Positions 10,590 to 21,139 of a stretch of DNA of 64,000 bases are shown here, piece by piece. Source of the stretch: Okapia johnstoni (Eukaryota; Chordata; Mammalia; Artiodactyla; Giraffidae); assembly GCA_024291935.2 (NCBI GenBank), contig JAGTYA010000026.1, positions 2,715,501 through 2,779,500 of the forward strand, given 5' to 3'. Both the position numbers and the translations under genes were made by a program. Position 1 is the first letter of the stretch. Each line of letters begins with the position of its first letter. The notes below the pieces were generated by a model that saw nothing but the letters and a program-made list of their open reading frames with translations, ran no database searches and was not told the origin of the DNA.

Positions 10590-11890
10590 TCAGTAGAGAC
10601 TCTACTTTGAATCTTGAATTTTGATCTTTCTGGGCCTGTGACACGGGGAACCATCCTCTGTTGTGGGCGGGAGCAGTGAGCCGCGGCTCCTGCCAGTCAC
10701 GTGGTCACAGGGGTGCGCAGCCAACAACCTGCAACCACTCTGTACCTGGACGACCGTTCTGATTTTCACTTTCAGGACAGTTTTCAGTAAATTCAGTGAG
10801 ATAGTCAGCACTTCGTTATAAAACAGGCTTTGTGTTAGATCATTTGGGCTAAGTGTTCTGAGTGTGTTGAAAGGAGGTGAGACTGAGCTGTGATGTTCAT
10901 AGTTGGGTGTATGATGTGCATTTTCGAGTTAACGATCATTTCTGCTGAGGATGGTTTTGCCCAGATGTCACCCCACCATATGTCAAGGAAGATCTGTATT
11001 TCCTTGTTGAGATTTTCCGTTCTTTTTTTTCAGTGAGGTTTTCTGTTTTTACGTGTTTCCAGTGTGTTCACAGTTAACTTGTCAAAGCGTTTTTGTTTTT
11101 GCCGCTTCAGGCTCAGTTTCGGCGCTAACGTCTCTGTCCCCGCAGTGGTGTTCCCCACCGGGTGTCTTTCACCCATTTGAGATCTTCCTGGTTTGGGGGA
11201 TGATGAATGATTTTCAGGGGAAATGTGCACAGTTTCGTATTCTGTCGTGAGACCGCGGGTCTCACCGAGCCTGCTGGTTTAGCCCGTTTGTTCGGACATC
11301 ACAGGGAAGGCGTGCTGCCTCGTTACTGCCAGCTGAAGGCAGACGTCCGGGGTCCTCGGTTGACCCCCACTGATACCCCTGTGGGGAGGCTCCTTGTTGT
11401 TGCTGGTGGGGGAAGAGACCTGCTCTCCTCGTGGTCTCCAGGGATACGAGGTGGGGGTGGCCTCATCTGCTGGCGATGGGGAAGGTCCTTACTCTCTCTT
11501 AGCCCTCTTCTGACCTCGTCCACTGAGATGAGGGAGGGGTGCCGTGTGTGTGCAGAAATCCAGGCTCCATGTGATGTCTGCGTTGATACAGTGGAACTGG
11601 AGGAGGATGCGTGCCTGCTCGGTGGGGAAGAAAGTTCCAGCTCCGCAGCTTGGTTTATCTGCCCCCTCCCTCCCCGTGGAGGTTTGAGTGCCTGTGACAG
11701 CCACGCGAGGGGAAGTCCAGGCTCCCCCTTGGCCTCTGCTCCTGGGACTCAGGGTGGGGGCCGCAGTTCTTCTGTGACATCTGGGTGGAGTAGAGGAGTG
11801 ATTGTCTGAGTGTTTTTTTCCTGTTTCGCTGCCATTTTTCTGTTTTTTTTTTCTGGAGAGAGTAGTTGTTCTTTGCAGCTTTTTTTCCCC
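10590..11890. other. Mostly unrecognised DNA, possibly old L1 5' end, antisense
   Basis: Contains the largest plus-strand open frame of the window (11207-11809, 200 codons), but the translation is low-information (Gly/Arg/Ser-rich) with no domain. The neighbouring text ('ttgagattttccgttctttt', T-rich stretches near 11810-11890) resembles the degraded 5' region of an old L1 read in reverse. I do not call a gene. Confidence 0.3.
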
Positions 11891-11899
11891 GCTTCTACT

Positions 11900-12165
11900 G
11901 ATGTTTCAGCTGAAGCTCCAGTCCTTTGGCCACCTGATGTGAAGAGCTGACTCTCTGGAAAAGGCCCTGGTGCTGGGAAAGACTGAGGGTAGGAGGAGAA
12001 GTGGGCAACAGAGGATGAGATGGTTGGATGTCATCACTGACTCAATAGACATGAGCTTGAGCAAGCTCCGGGAGGTAGTGGAGGACGGGGAAGCCTGGTG
12101 TGCTGCAGTCCATGGGGTCACAAAGAGTCGGACACGACTGAGAGACTGAAGAACAGCAACTGCTG
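11900..12165 (+). mobile_element. BovB LINE 3' end
   Basis: Sense-strand BovB tail: 'cctttggccacctgatgtga', 'agagctgactctctggaaaa', 'atgagatggttggatgtcat', 'agcaagctccgggaggtagt', ending 'cacgactgagagactgaaga'. Only the last ~260 bp are present. Confidence 0.9.
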
Positions 12166-13559
12166 TTTCTTCTGGCTTCTTAGCTCCCAATCTGGGGTAT
12201 GAGGCAAAAACCCAGCTCAGAGAACCGACCGCCGTGCCATTCCCTGGGTCCCTGGTCTCTGACCGGCCTGCCTTCTCTCCACCCCTCCGGGTCTTAGGTT
12301 TGTCTCTCGTACAGCATCCTGGGGTTTTCGCTGCACGTCTTGGGAGGCATGGGGAAAGTGCGTCTATGCCATCTTTCATGCAGCAGAAACACAGCTGCTG
12401 GATCTCAGCTTGCAGGCATCAGAGCTCTTGTAGTTCTGACCTCTGCCTCCTCATGGAGCCTTGGTCTGACCGCGCCCTGGTTGTCTCTCACAGCTCTCGA
12501 CATGTCTCCTGTCTCCGTGCCTTGACCCATCGGAGCGCGGTCGGTTCTGGTTCTGAGAAGCCTTCCTGCGGGGCCCAGCCTGCCAGCGCCTCTGGTGAGT
12601 TAGAACATCTTCAGTGCCGTGGTGTGGACCACCTCCCCACTTTGGTACCCCGGCCAGAGGATGGTGGTTCCTCGTGGCCAGGGCCCCAGCGCCTGTGTCA
12701 GAGTTGGGGGGATTTGTCCTGGGTGCTGGAAGAACACGCCTGCCCTTGGTGCCCAGTTAATGTGACCTTGGAGGGACTCACCGGGGCTGTGGCTGAGACC
12801 CCAGTCTGCCTCTTCGTCTCTGCTCCGAGATGTCGTGGCTGGACTCAGTTGCCACAGCTCAGGGTAGAGTCCTGATGGTAGAGTCCTGGAGGAGGTGTGA
12901 CAGGTGCCCTGCCTCCACTGTTTCCTGGACCAGGAGATGCGTGCTTGTGTCCAGCGCGGGGACCGCAGAGGGAAGCCCACAGCCTGTGGTTCGGTAGAGC
13001 TGAGACGTGCTCTGAGCTCGCAGTCTGACACCCGTTGCTGGTTGCATGTTGACCATCAACTGCGGGCCCCTCTGGGGGCCTTTATCTGTAATATGTGCTG
13101 ATAATCGGCATTTTCTGAGTGTTGCCTGGACGCTGGGCTTTACCACGGCCGACCTTGTGAGGAAGGGGCACCGACTGCCGTCCTCGGGTGAGGACCCGCT
13201 GCTCCGGGCCTTGCTGGTCCCGAGAGGCTCCGCCTGGCCCTGGCTCTGCACACCCCGAGCCCTTCTGGTGTCACACCTGGCCGCCCAGCCTGGGGACCAG
13301 AGAGGCAGGTCTGTGAGGTCCGCTCCCGCTTGGACATATTTTTCAGACTTTTGAAAAAACTTATCGCCTATCCAAGGAGACATTTTAGACCCTTGTTCCA
13401 AATTGTCCACCCCAGCGAGGTTTTAATACATGGGCGTGCTGTGTATCTGTTTATGGTCTGCTTGTATATCGCTGCTTTCTGCTTAAAAACACTTAAGACC
13501 CATTGCACCTTCCAGATTCTGATGAGAATGAGAAGACCGTCCTAGGGTTACAAATACCT
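12166..13559. other. Unique DNA, no gene seen
   Basis: No repeat identified with confidence; 13085-13170 has a faint MIR/L2-like look. Long minus-strand frames (12600-13031, 143 codons; 12859-13410, 183 codons) overlap in different frames and contain no recognisable domain. Unspliced GC-rich DNA gives such frames by chance. Confidence 0.4.
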
Positions 13560-14450
13560 GAGGCAGGAGCAGAATATCAGGGCCACTGCCCCAGCCCTGG
13601 TCCCGGTCACCTTTGGCTTGTGGGGGGGCACCTGCTACGCCTGGCTTCCCAGGCCTCCAGTCCTGCCTGAGATCCAGTTCAGCCCTCTCCCTGTCCTTGT
13701 GCAAGCCTTCCCACGGGGTCGTGGTCCCTCCGTGTGCCCCGAGGTGCTTCTCTGGCCCCTGCCCCTGCCCTCCCCCCGGCGCACGTGGGCGCTGTCCCTG
13801 CAGGTGGGCGGTGATGGGGCTCCGGGAGGACCAGCCCCGCTGTTCGGGCCGACCAGGCAGAGCCTGCAGTCCCCTCGTCCTCTGTCCATCCTCGAAGCTG
13901 GATGCAGTTCCCTCGTGGGGAAGGCCCTGGCGCCGATCCCCATGGCTGCTCACTTGCGTGGCTCAGCGGAGAGCTGATGGGTGGGTGCACAGAGTGGGTG
14001 ACTCTCGCGGAGGCTGTGGCCACCCTTTCCTCTAGCGGTGGAGCAGGCTCAGAGAAGGAGGTGTCCAGGCTTGAGGGAGGGTCTGGAACTCGGCTCCGGA
14101 CTTGGGCCTTGCTCACCGTTCATCACGGTGGCGCCGGGGGCCGGGGCACCGAGCCCCCCAGCAGCTTGTTTCCGCATTTGTGGGGGGCCGTCTGCCCTAG
14201 GCCGGGTGGGGGGCTTGTTGGCTCCTGAGCAGGTCGAACCTCCCTGACCCTGGTTTGTACCAAGGCCCGCTCACCTCCTCCTGCCTCCTTTCTGAGAAAG
14301 GGACCCTTGACCGGTCGACCCGAGCGTTTGCCTGTCCCCGGCCCGGGGTCGGGAACCCTGCGTCAGGGCTGGGCCTCCAGCCGCTTCTTTGGGAACTCCG
14401 CGCCGTTGGCCCCAAGTGGCGGGGCCTGTGGATTCAGAATCCATCTCTGT
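13560..14450. other. CpG-rich, GC-rich stretch (possible CpG island)
   Basis: By eye this is the most CpG-dense repeat-free segment of the window, for example around 13700-13860 and 14270-14420 (clusters such as 'accggtcgacccgagcg'). No TATA box, initiator or exon is evident. Frames of 100-156 codons occur on both strands, as expected in high GC. It could be an orphan or intragenic CpG island or simply GC-rich isochore. Confidence 0.35.
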
Positions 14451-15162
14451 GACCCCAGTGGTCACTGACTTGCCAGGGGGAAGAGAAGAGGAACAGCTGG
14501 ACTGGGCAGCCCTTTAGTCCAGGAGTGGATGCGCTGTCAGCTTGCTCTGCCGGCCAGGGTGCCTTTTGCCTGAAGAGTCGGTCATCTCCAGAACAGGGGG
14601 CCTCGGGGGGCCGGGTGTTCACGGAGAGATGAGCCCCAGGGGAGCCTCCCAAGACCTCTCAGCTGGAGAAGGATGGTGGTCCTGTGCTGCGGATGGAGGA
14701 GGGGAGTTTCCGTCTCTCAGGGGTCAGTCTTCGTGAGCCCAGGACGTGCTGCGTCCTGAGTGGGTTGGGGGAATGGAGGCACAATTCTCCTTCAGGCCCA
14801 GGTTTGTCTTCATCTCCCTCTCAGCTGTTTTTCCTGCATCCTCAGTTCTCCTGCAAAGGGACCCTGCCCTTCAGTGACCTCCAGGTGTGCTAGAGGCTGC
14901 CATTCATCGCGGACGCCCCTGCGTGGGCACCCCACGGCCCCCGTCCCGGCCACTCTGTCCCCTTGCAGTGGAGACGGTCATCACGTAGCATAGCTGTGTG
15001 GATTTCAGGGATTCTGGGTTTCAGGCCTTTGGAAGCGATCCCCTCCTGTTGCCACTTGGAAAACATGGAAAATGACTCTTGGGTGGTAATTTAGGGAGCA
15101 GCCAGGATGTTACATAACGGGTGGCATCACTGTAGAGTAATGGAGTTAATGCACAGCTAATC
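14451..15162. other. Unique DNA, no gene seen
   Basis: GC-rich to about 14990, then more balanced. No repeat or exon recognised. Confidence 0.35.
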
Positions 15163-15400
15163 AGTGTCACGCCATCCAACCATCTCATCCTCTGTCGTAC
15201 GTTCTCCTCTCTATCTGCCCCCAATCTTTCCCAGCATCAAAGTCTTCTTCAGTGAGTCAGTGAATTCTCACTCATGATTCAAGGCGCTGGCTTGAACGAA
15301 TTCAGAGATTCTGTTTTCATGAAGTTGTTGCTTAGTTGCTAGTTGTGTCTGACTCTTCACGACCCCATGGACACCAGGCTTCTCTGTCCTTCACCGTGAA
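15163..15400 (-). mobile_element. BovB 3' fragment plus BOV-A fragment, antisense
   Basis: 15163-15265 carries BovB text in reverse ('cgccatccaaccatctcatc', 'ctttcccagcatcaaagtct'). After about 60 bp of other sequence, 15323-15400 carries a partial BOV-A in reverse ('gttgcttagttgctagttgt', 'gaccccatggacaccaggct') with an internal deletion. Confidence 0.75.
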
Positions 15401-15489
15401 CCCTAAGGGTCCTCTGATGTACGGATTACCCAGGATTATCTCATTGGGCCTTTAGTGCCATCACAGGAGCCTTACAGCAGGCAGGTCTG

Positions 15490-15750
15490 AACAGAGGAGA
15501 CCCCGTGAAGGCAGGGGCTGGGGGACGCAGCCGTGAGCTGGGACACTTGGAGCCCCTGGAGGCTGGAAGAGGCAGGAAGGCCCCTCCCCGAGAGCCTTCA
15601 GAGGGAGCCAGCTCTGCGACGCCTGCATTTCCGTCTCGTGAACCTGATTCCAGACTTTCAGCCTCCAGGACTGTGAGAGGATACGTTTGTGTCGCCCAGC
15701 CTGCGGCCCTTTGTCACAGCAGACCCTGGACGGTCGTACACCGCATGAAT
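15490..15750 (+). mobile_element. MaLR-like LTR repeat fragment
   Basis: Shows the ordered landmarks of a widespread old mammalian LTR-type repeat: 'gagagccttcagagggagcc', a 'gcctgcatttccgtctcg' segment, 'cagcctccaggactgtgaga', and a degraded 'ctttgtcacagcagaccctgg' end. Family assignment (ERVL-MaLR or similar) is from memory. Confidence 0.5.
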
Positions 15751-16007
15751 CCTGATTTCACTGTGGTCGGGGGACAGGCTCACATTTCAGTGAGGAGGAA
15801 GGGAATGGGGCCTTGCGTGTGGCTGGGGCTCGGGATTTGAACAGGCTTACCTCGATGGCTAGCTGGTCACCACGGGAAGACGTGACGCCCTTTCCCCAGG
15901 TCAGCTGAAATCTTGGGGAGTGGGCTTGGCACTGGCGTGGGCAGGACTGCCATCACCCTGGCACTGTCTGCAGGACGTGCCCCAGGTAAACCGCGGGGAG
16001 AGGTGTT

Positions 16008-16195
16008 CAGTTCAGTTGAGTTCAGTTCAGTTCCTCTGTCGTCCCCTTCTCCTTCCGTCTTCAGTCTTGCCCAGCATCAGGGTCTTTTCCAAGGAGTCAG
16101 TTCTTCGCATCAGGTGGCCAAAGTATTGGAGTTTCAGCTTCAGCATCAGTCCTTCAGTGGATATTCAGGGCTGATTTCCTTTAGGAAGGCCCTGA
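16008..16195 (-). mobile_element. BovB 3' end with internal deletion, antisense
   Basis: Begins with repeated TTCAG units (reverse of the CTGAA terminal repeat, expanded here) and then jumps to 'ctctgtcgtccccttctcc', skipping roughly 130 bp of BovB that normally lie between. It continues 'catcaggtggccaaagtatt' and ends at 'atttcctttaggaaggcc'. Confidence 0.85.
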
Positions 16196-17416
16196 GCACC
16201 CCCGCTCTCGGCCAGTCTGAGCCTGAGATCCACACGCCAGCCTCACACTGCTGACCCCACGGAAGTGCCCCGAGTGTTTCACACATTCAGAGTGTCCCCC
16301 ACGAATGTCCGCTTTCAGCTCTTCCACCCGCTTCCGAGGCCTGGAAGTCAAGTGGGCACCCCGAGCCCTGCCCACACGCCTCCTGCCTTTGGTCTTTCTG
16401 GACGGGTACATTCTGCTCCGGCCGCCCCAGGACCTTCACGTCTCACCAGGGCAGAGGGAGCAAGGAGGCCTGAGGGGTTGGGGGACCTGCCAGGCCATGT
16501 CCGCCCCTCACGGCAGCACGCAGCTCCACACTGTCCGTGGGCATGTTTCCCGTGCCCTTGACTGTCAGGAGACCCCACCTCCCAGAAGGGTTCCCCGTCT
16601 CCACCCTTGCATGCTCTCTGTGACCCGTCACGGCCCCCAGCTCCCAGGGCCTGCACAGGATGCAGCTGTACCCTCGGGCATCTCGGGGCCATTGTGGGAA
16701 CGAGCCCAGAGCCCCTGGGTTTCCTTCTGCTCCTCTGCCCCCCACCTCCTCCAACCACTTAGACGTGGTCGCCCACTGAGGCAGGTGGGGAGGGAAACAT
16801 CCCCCCAAGTTGGGAGGGGGACCTGAAGAGCTGATGCCGAATGACCTCAGGCTTCGCAGAGCCCTGGGGTTGGAGTGTGACGTCGAGAAGGCTGCAGGGG
16901 TCCAGGTGGACTGGAGTCTCCCCCGGAGCTGCTGGTCTCCTCTGAGGACCGCGATGGAGGCCGTGAGCTCTCGGGAAAGCGGTGCTGGTCACGGTGCTTG
17001 TCATGTAGATCCTCCCAGGTCTCTCAGGCAAGGACGGCGCTGTCATCTCGGCAGGCGGAGCCCTTCCCCCGGGCCGCATGTGCGTGCCAGCCACGTCTAC
17101 CACAGCCCCTGCACACAGCACCGGGGCCAGCTCACCGATGCTCCCCCAGGGGTGAGGACGATCGAGGATGAGGAAGACCTGGGTTTGTTGACCCACATGG
17201 GTCATCTCAGTTCTAGGAAAAAGGCTGTGTTATTTTGCTTTTGACTTAGAACCTGAGCCAAGGAACAAGAACTCTTGGACGTCTTGTTGAAATCTCAGGT
17301 TCCAAGACCTCCTCCAGTTCAGCAGGAACCTGCCTTGTTAGTTTACTAACCAAGTGATTCTGCTGCAGGCCCCACTGAGAGAACTCGGCTTTAACGTTGG
17401 GTCGTGCTGTGCTTAG
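16196..17416. other. Unique GC-rich DNA, no gene seen
   Basis: Several 100-170 codon frames overlap on both strands without any domain signature. No repeat recognised. Locally CpG-rich at 16830-17120. Confidence 0.4.
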
Positions 17417-17672
17417 GGGCGAAGGCAATGGCACCCCACTCCAGTACTCTTGCCAGGAGAATCCCGTGGACGGAGGAGCCTGGTAGGCTACAGTCCGTGG
17501 GGTCGCGAAGAGTCGGACACGACTGAGCGATTTCACTTTCACTTTTCACTTTCATGCGTTGGAGAAGGAAATGGTAACCCACTCCAGTGTTCTTGCCTGG
17601 AGGATCCCAGGGACAGGGGAGCCTGGTGGCTGCCGTCTTTGGGGTCGCACAGAGTCGGACATGGCATCAAGG
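17417..17672 (+). mobile_element. BOV-A2 dimeric SINE
   Basis: Two BOV-A units in direct tandem, 17417-17530 and 17562-17672, joined by the characteristic linker with alternating CACTTT/TTTCAC text around 17535-17555. The second unit has the diagnostic 'ctggtggctgccgtctttgg' variant. The dimer is the bovid-specific arrangement. Confidence 0.9.
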
Positions 17673-17920
17673 TGTGGAGGGTGGTTTCTCTGAGCAGAGC
17701 AGGCTGTGTGTGTCCTGGGTTGTCTCAGCAGAAGCCGGGTCGCTCCCGTCCACTGAGCCCATGCCAAGTGAGTGGAAGTAACCCGATGGAATGAGTTAGG
17801 ATCTGGTCTCAGGGTGGGGCTGGATTTACTGAGGCTCATAGAGACAGCTTCCTGGTAAGAAAGGAGTTAGATGAGAGTGAATGCAAGCAAAGTGATATTC
17901 ATGTGACTGTAAATGTATAT
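17673..17920. other. Unique DNA
   Basis: No repeat or exon recognised between the BOV-A2 dimer and the BOV-A monomer. Confidence 0.35.
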
Positions 17921-18032
17921 GTATCTCACTTCAGTATTCTTGCCTGGAAAATCCCATGGACAGAGGAGCCTGTTGGGCTACAATCCATGGGGTTGCAGAA
18001 GAGTCAGATATGACTTAGCAAGTAAACAACAG
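17921..18032 (+). mobile_element. BOV-A monomer SINE
   Basis: Body only: 'ttcagtattcttgcctggaa', 'acagaggagcctgttgggct', ending 'gatatgacttagcaagtaa'. Confidence 0.85.
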
Positions 18033-18911
18033 AGCAACAGTAACAATCTGTTTCAAAAGAAAAAAGGTGATGTAGCCAAATCGGGAATTTTCTGCAGTTT
18101 GTTGACACTGGGCGTTAATCACACATTCACAAGGGGATGGTTTTTGTGAAACAGCACCAAGGGGCTGTGTTGGGGGAATCTGATTGAGAACCTGGTGTCT
18201 GGAGCTCCCTGCTATTCTATAGACCTGGGATGCACCCAGCAGAGGGTCTCTCACAGCCCCCGGCTGGGCAGGGGGCTGATGCCAGCCTGTGGTCCAGTTC
18301 TTCTGGAGGGTCGGCTGCCGGGTGTCTTCGTAACTGCGGGGAGTCACCGAGTCGTTGACTTCACCTTTCCTTGGAACGAACAAGGGAGAAGTCAGAGAGA
18401 ATGTAGCTCACCAAAACAAGCAAATCACCCTTGTGATGAATGAGGTTTTTCCTATCTCGGACAGTTGGAAATAAAACTCAAGGTGTTTGCATGGATGCAA
18501 ATTGTCCCCTTTTCTTTCTTTTTTCTTTTTTACTGTGACATTTTTATTCTATTACAAGTTATCGCCTGTTTACCTAGGTAGCGAGCCAGTCTCTGTAATT
18601 TTGCTTTGGTCCTGTAGCCATGGCTGGAAAAGAGTGCAATTTACCTGTCGGTCAGAAGCACAGCCGGGGATGGAGGGAAGGGCTGCTGTTTCCACATCCT
18701 CTAAATATTTACGCGCCTGTTCCTCTTTTGTATTTATTCCTTCCACCCGAATGGCAGGCACACAGTCGCCTTCCAGCGCTCCTTCTCCCTGGATGTTTTT
18801 AGAGAGAGCGGTTCCGCTAATCAGAGCTGCTCCATAGTCACGAAATGGATTCAAAGTGAGATTTAACCCAGTGACTAGGACGTTGGAATGTAGTTCAGGC
18901 CACTGGGTATT
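18033..18911. other. Unique DNA; repeat-free block at 18480-18910
   Basis: No repeat recognised. 18480-18910 is CpG-poor and balanced in composition, unlike the GC-rich flanks, and carries a 117-codon minus-strand frame at 18570-18923 whose residue mix is less biased than most chance frames here. It lacks homology I recognise, and its start lies in the neighbouring L1 tail. Possibly conserved non-coding DNA. Confidence 0.3.
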
Positions 18912-19705
18912 TTTTTTTTGCATATCCTTTTTGGAATATAATCGGTTTGCAGTGTTGTGTTAGTCTCTGCTGTACAGTGAAGTGAATCAGCTGTATGTAT
19001 ATATGTACCCCCTCCTTCTTTGGCCTCCCTTCCACCCCTCCTTCTCACCCATCTAGGTCATCACAGAGCACCGAACTGAGCTCCGTGTTCATACAGCAGC
19101 CTCCCACTAGCTAGCTATTTTACACCTGGTAGCGTATATATGTCAGTCCTAATCTCCCAACTCATCCCACCATCCCTTATCCCTGCTGTGTCCACAGGTT
19201 CATTTTCTACATCTGTATCTCTATTCCTGCCCTGGAACTAGGTTCATCTGTACCATTTTTCTGGATTCCACATATATGCATTAATATGTGATACCTGTTT
19301 TTCTCTTTCTGACTTAATTTCACTCGTATGATAGAGTCTAGGTCCGTCCACGTCTCTACAAATGACCAAATTTCGTTCCTTTTTTATCGCCGAGTAATAC
19401 TCCACTGTATATATGTACCACATCTTTATTCATTCATCTGTTGATGGACATCTAGGTTGTTTCCATGTCTTGGCTGCTGAGAGCATAGGAATGCATGTAT
19501 CTTTTTGAATGAAAGTTTTCTCCGGATATCTGCCCAGGAGTGAGATTGCTGGATCATACGATATTTCTATTTTTAGAGGAATCTAGATTTCTGGGTCATG
19601 TGGTTACTCTTGTTTTTTGAGGACTCTCCATACTGTTCTCCATAGTGGCTGCATCTCTTTGCATCCTCACCAGCAGTGGAGGGGCTCCCTTTCCGAGGAG
19701 ATGTT
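18912..19705 (-). mobile_element. L1 3' end, antisense, 5'-truncated
   Basis: T-rich start at 18910, then 'gcagtgttgtgttagtctct', 'gtacagtgaagtgaatcagc', and later the reverse of the ORF2 C-terminus ('taatactccactgtatatat', 'ttgatggacatctaggttgt'). Fades after 'catcctcaccagcagtgga' at about 19660-19705. About 0.8 kb, no coding capacity. Confidence 0.85.
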
Positions 19706-20904
19706 GTTTCTGTGGCATCTGTATCCTGCATCCCTTGCCCAGGACTGGCTCCGTGGCAGCGTCCAGGGAGGGAACTAGTTCGTGTGACGGGAAGCACGGC
19801 CCCGGGCTTGCTTCTGTGTCTCTGATCAGGCCGAGGCTGAGGGGTCCAGGTGAGACCTGTTTGGGGCTTGCCCTGAAAGTGCAGCGGTGGCTGGCGGGGG
19901 ACAGACGCCCAGTGTGCATCTGTGACACACTCCTGTGTCTGGAGTCCTGGGCGGCACCGTGTCCTCGTCTTCACGTGGGGAGCCTGTCACCTGAGATCTT
20001 GTCCACGGGGACCGAGTCCCTGCCCACACAGGCTCGCCTTACCTGGGAGTTGGCAGCTGTTCTGGGCAGTGCAGACGGGAAGCGAGTAGGATCCCGTTAC
20101 CTGCCTTTGGTGGGGGTGCGTTGTTCCTGCAGCCACCTCGAGCCAGGAAACGTGCCTGCAAGCCGCTTGCCCTGGTCCTCCGGTTACTCTGGGAGCAGAC
20201 TTCTCCAGATTTCCTCTCTGTGGTATTTGATTCTTTTTTTAGGTTTACCTGTTTTACTTTTATGCAAGTGACCTACCTGCTGGTACATTAATCCAGGTAT
20301 CAGATTCCCCACCTCTCCCACGAAGCTCTGCTCCTGAGAACTACAGTCACTTACAGAACCGACTGTTCGGGGGCCCTCAGACCACCCTCAAGCTCAGTGA
20401 TTGTCTACGAGGACTCGCAGGACTCAGCCAAGCTGTTGTAGTCACACTTCGTTACAGAGAGAGGACACAGGTGAAAGCAGCTGATGCAGAGGCTCGTGCG
20501 CCAGGGTCCAGGGGACCAGGCGCCAGCTCCCAGCTGTCCTGTCCCAGAGGACACTTGGAAACGACACTTGACTCTTCCAGAAGCCCTGTGTGGCAGCACA
20601 CGTGAGCTGCCGCCAATTGGGAATCCTCCCCAGGGAGCATTAGGGAGTCCTGGGGTTTTACTGGGGGTCGGTCACAGAGGCATGGCAGACCACCTGCAGG
20701 CTGAGCTTGGTCTCCAGCCCCTCGGTCAAGCTCGAGGCCCTCCCCATAAACCATATTTTTAGTATAAATAACCTGTTGTGGCTCATGGCCTCATATAAAC
20801 ACAGTTACTTTTCTCAGGAGGACGTTTCAGGGCTCAGAGGTGCCCTCCCAGGAGTCCCACCAAGGGTCTGGACAATCCTGATCGGCTGTGTTCACTCTTC
20901 ACTG
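19706..20904. other. Unique DNA, no gene seen
   Basis: The plus-strand frame at 19645-20271 (208 codons) begins within the L1 tail and has no domain signature; its minus-strand shadow at 19573-19974 is similar. No repeat recognised from 19710 to 20900. Confidence 0.4.
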
Positions 20905-21110
20905 CATAGCAGTATTTCAGAGCGTGGACTCTGGGTCCAGCATCGTATCTTGGTTCTGACACGTCTTAGCTCTCTGGTTTAGGTACTTGTTCTCTCTCTT
21001 TATGTCTCTGTTTCCTTATTAGTAAAATGGGGGTGATACTGGATAAGCACAGGGGTAACGAGCTTGAAGACTGAATGGCAGCTGATGAAAGAGAGTGATT
21101 GTTGTAGCCA
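20905..21110 (+). mobile_element. MIR SINE
   Basis: Collinear with the MIR consensus: 'agcgtggactctgggtccag', 'tgacacgtcttagctctctg', the core-like 'ctctgtttccttattagtaa' followed by 'aatgggggtgata', and a degraded tail. An old, diverged copy. Confidence 0.65.
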
Positions 21111-21139
21111 CGCCGGTGACTCAGTGGTTGCCCACTGAG

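Noticed and set aside
11207..11809. 200-codon plus-strand open frame as a candidate gene
   Set aside because: Low-information Gly/Ser/Arg composition, no domain, no promoter or splice context, and the surrounding text resembles a degraded old L1 5' region.
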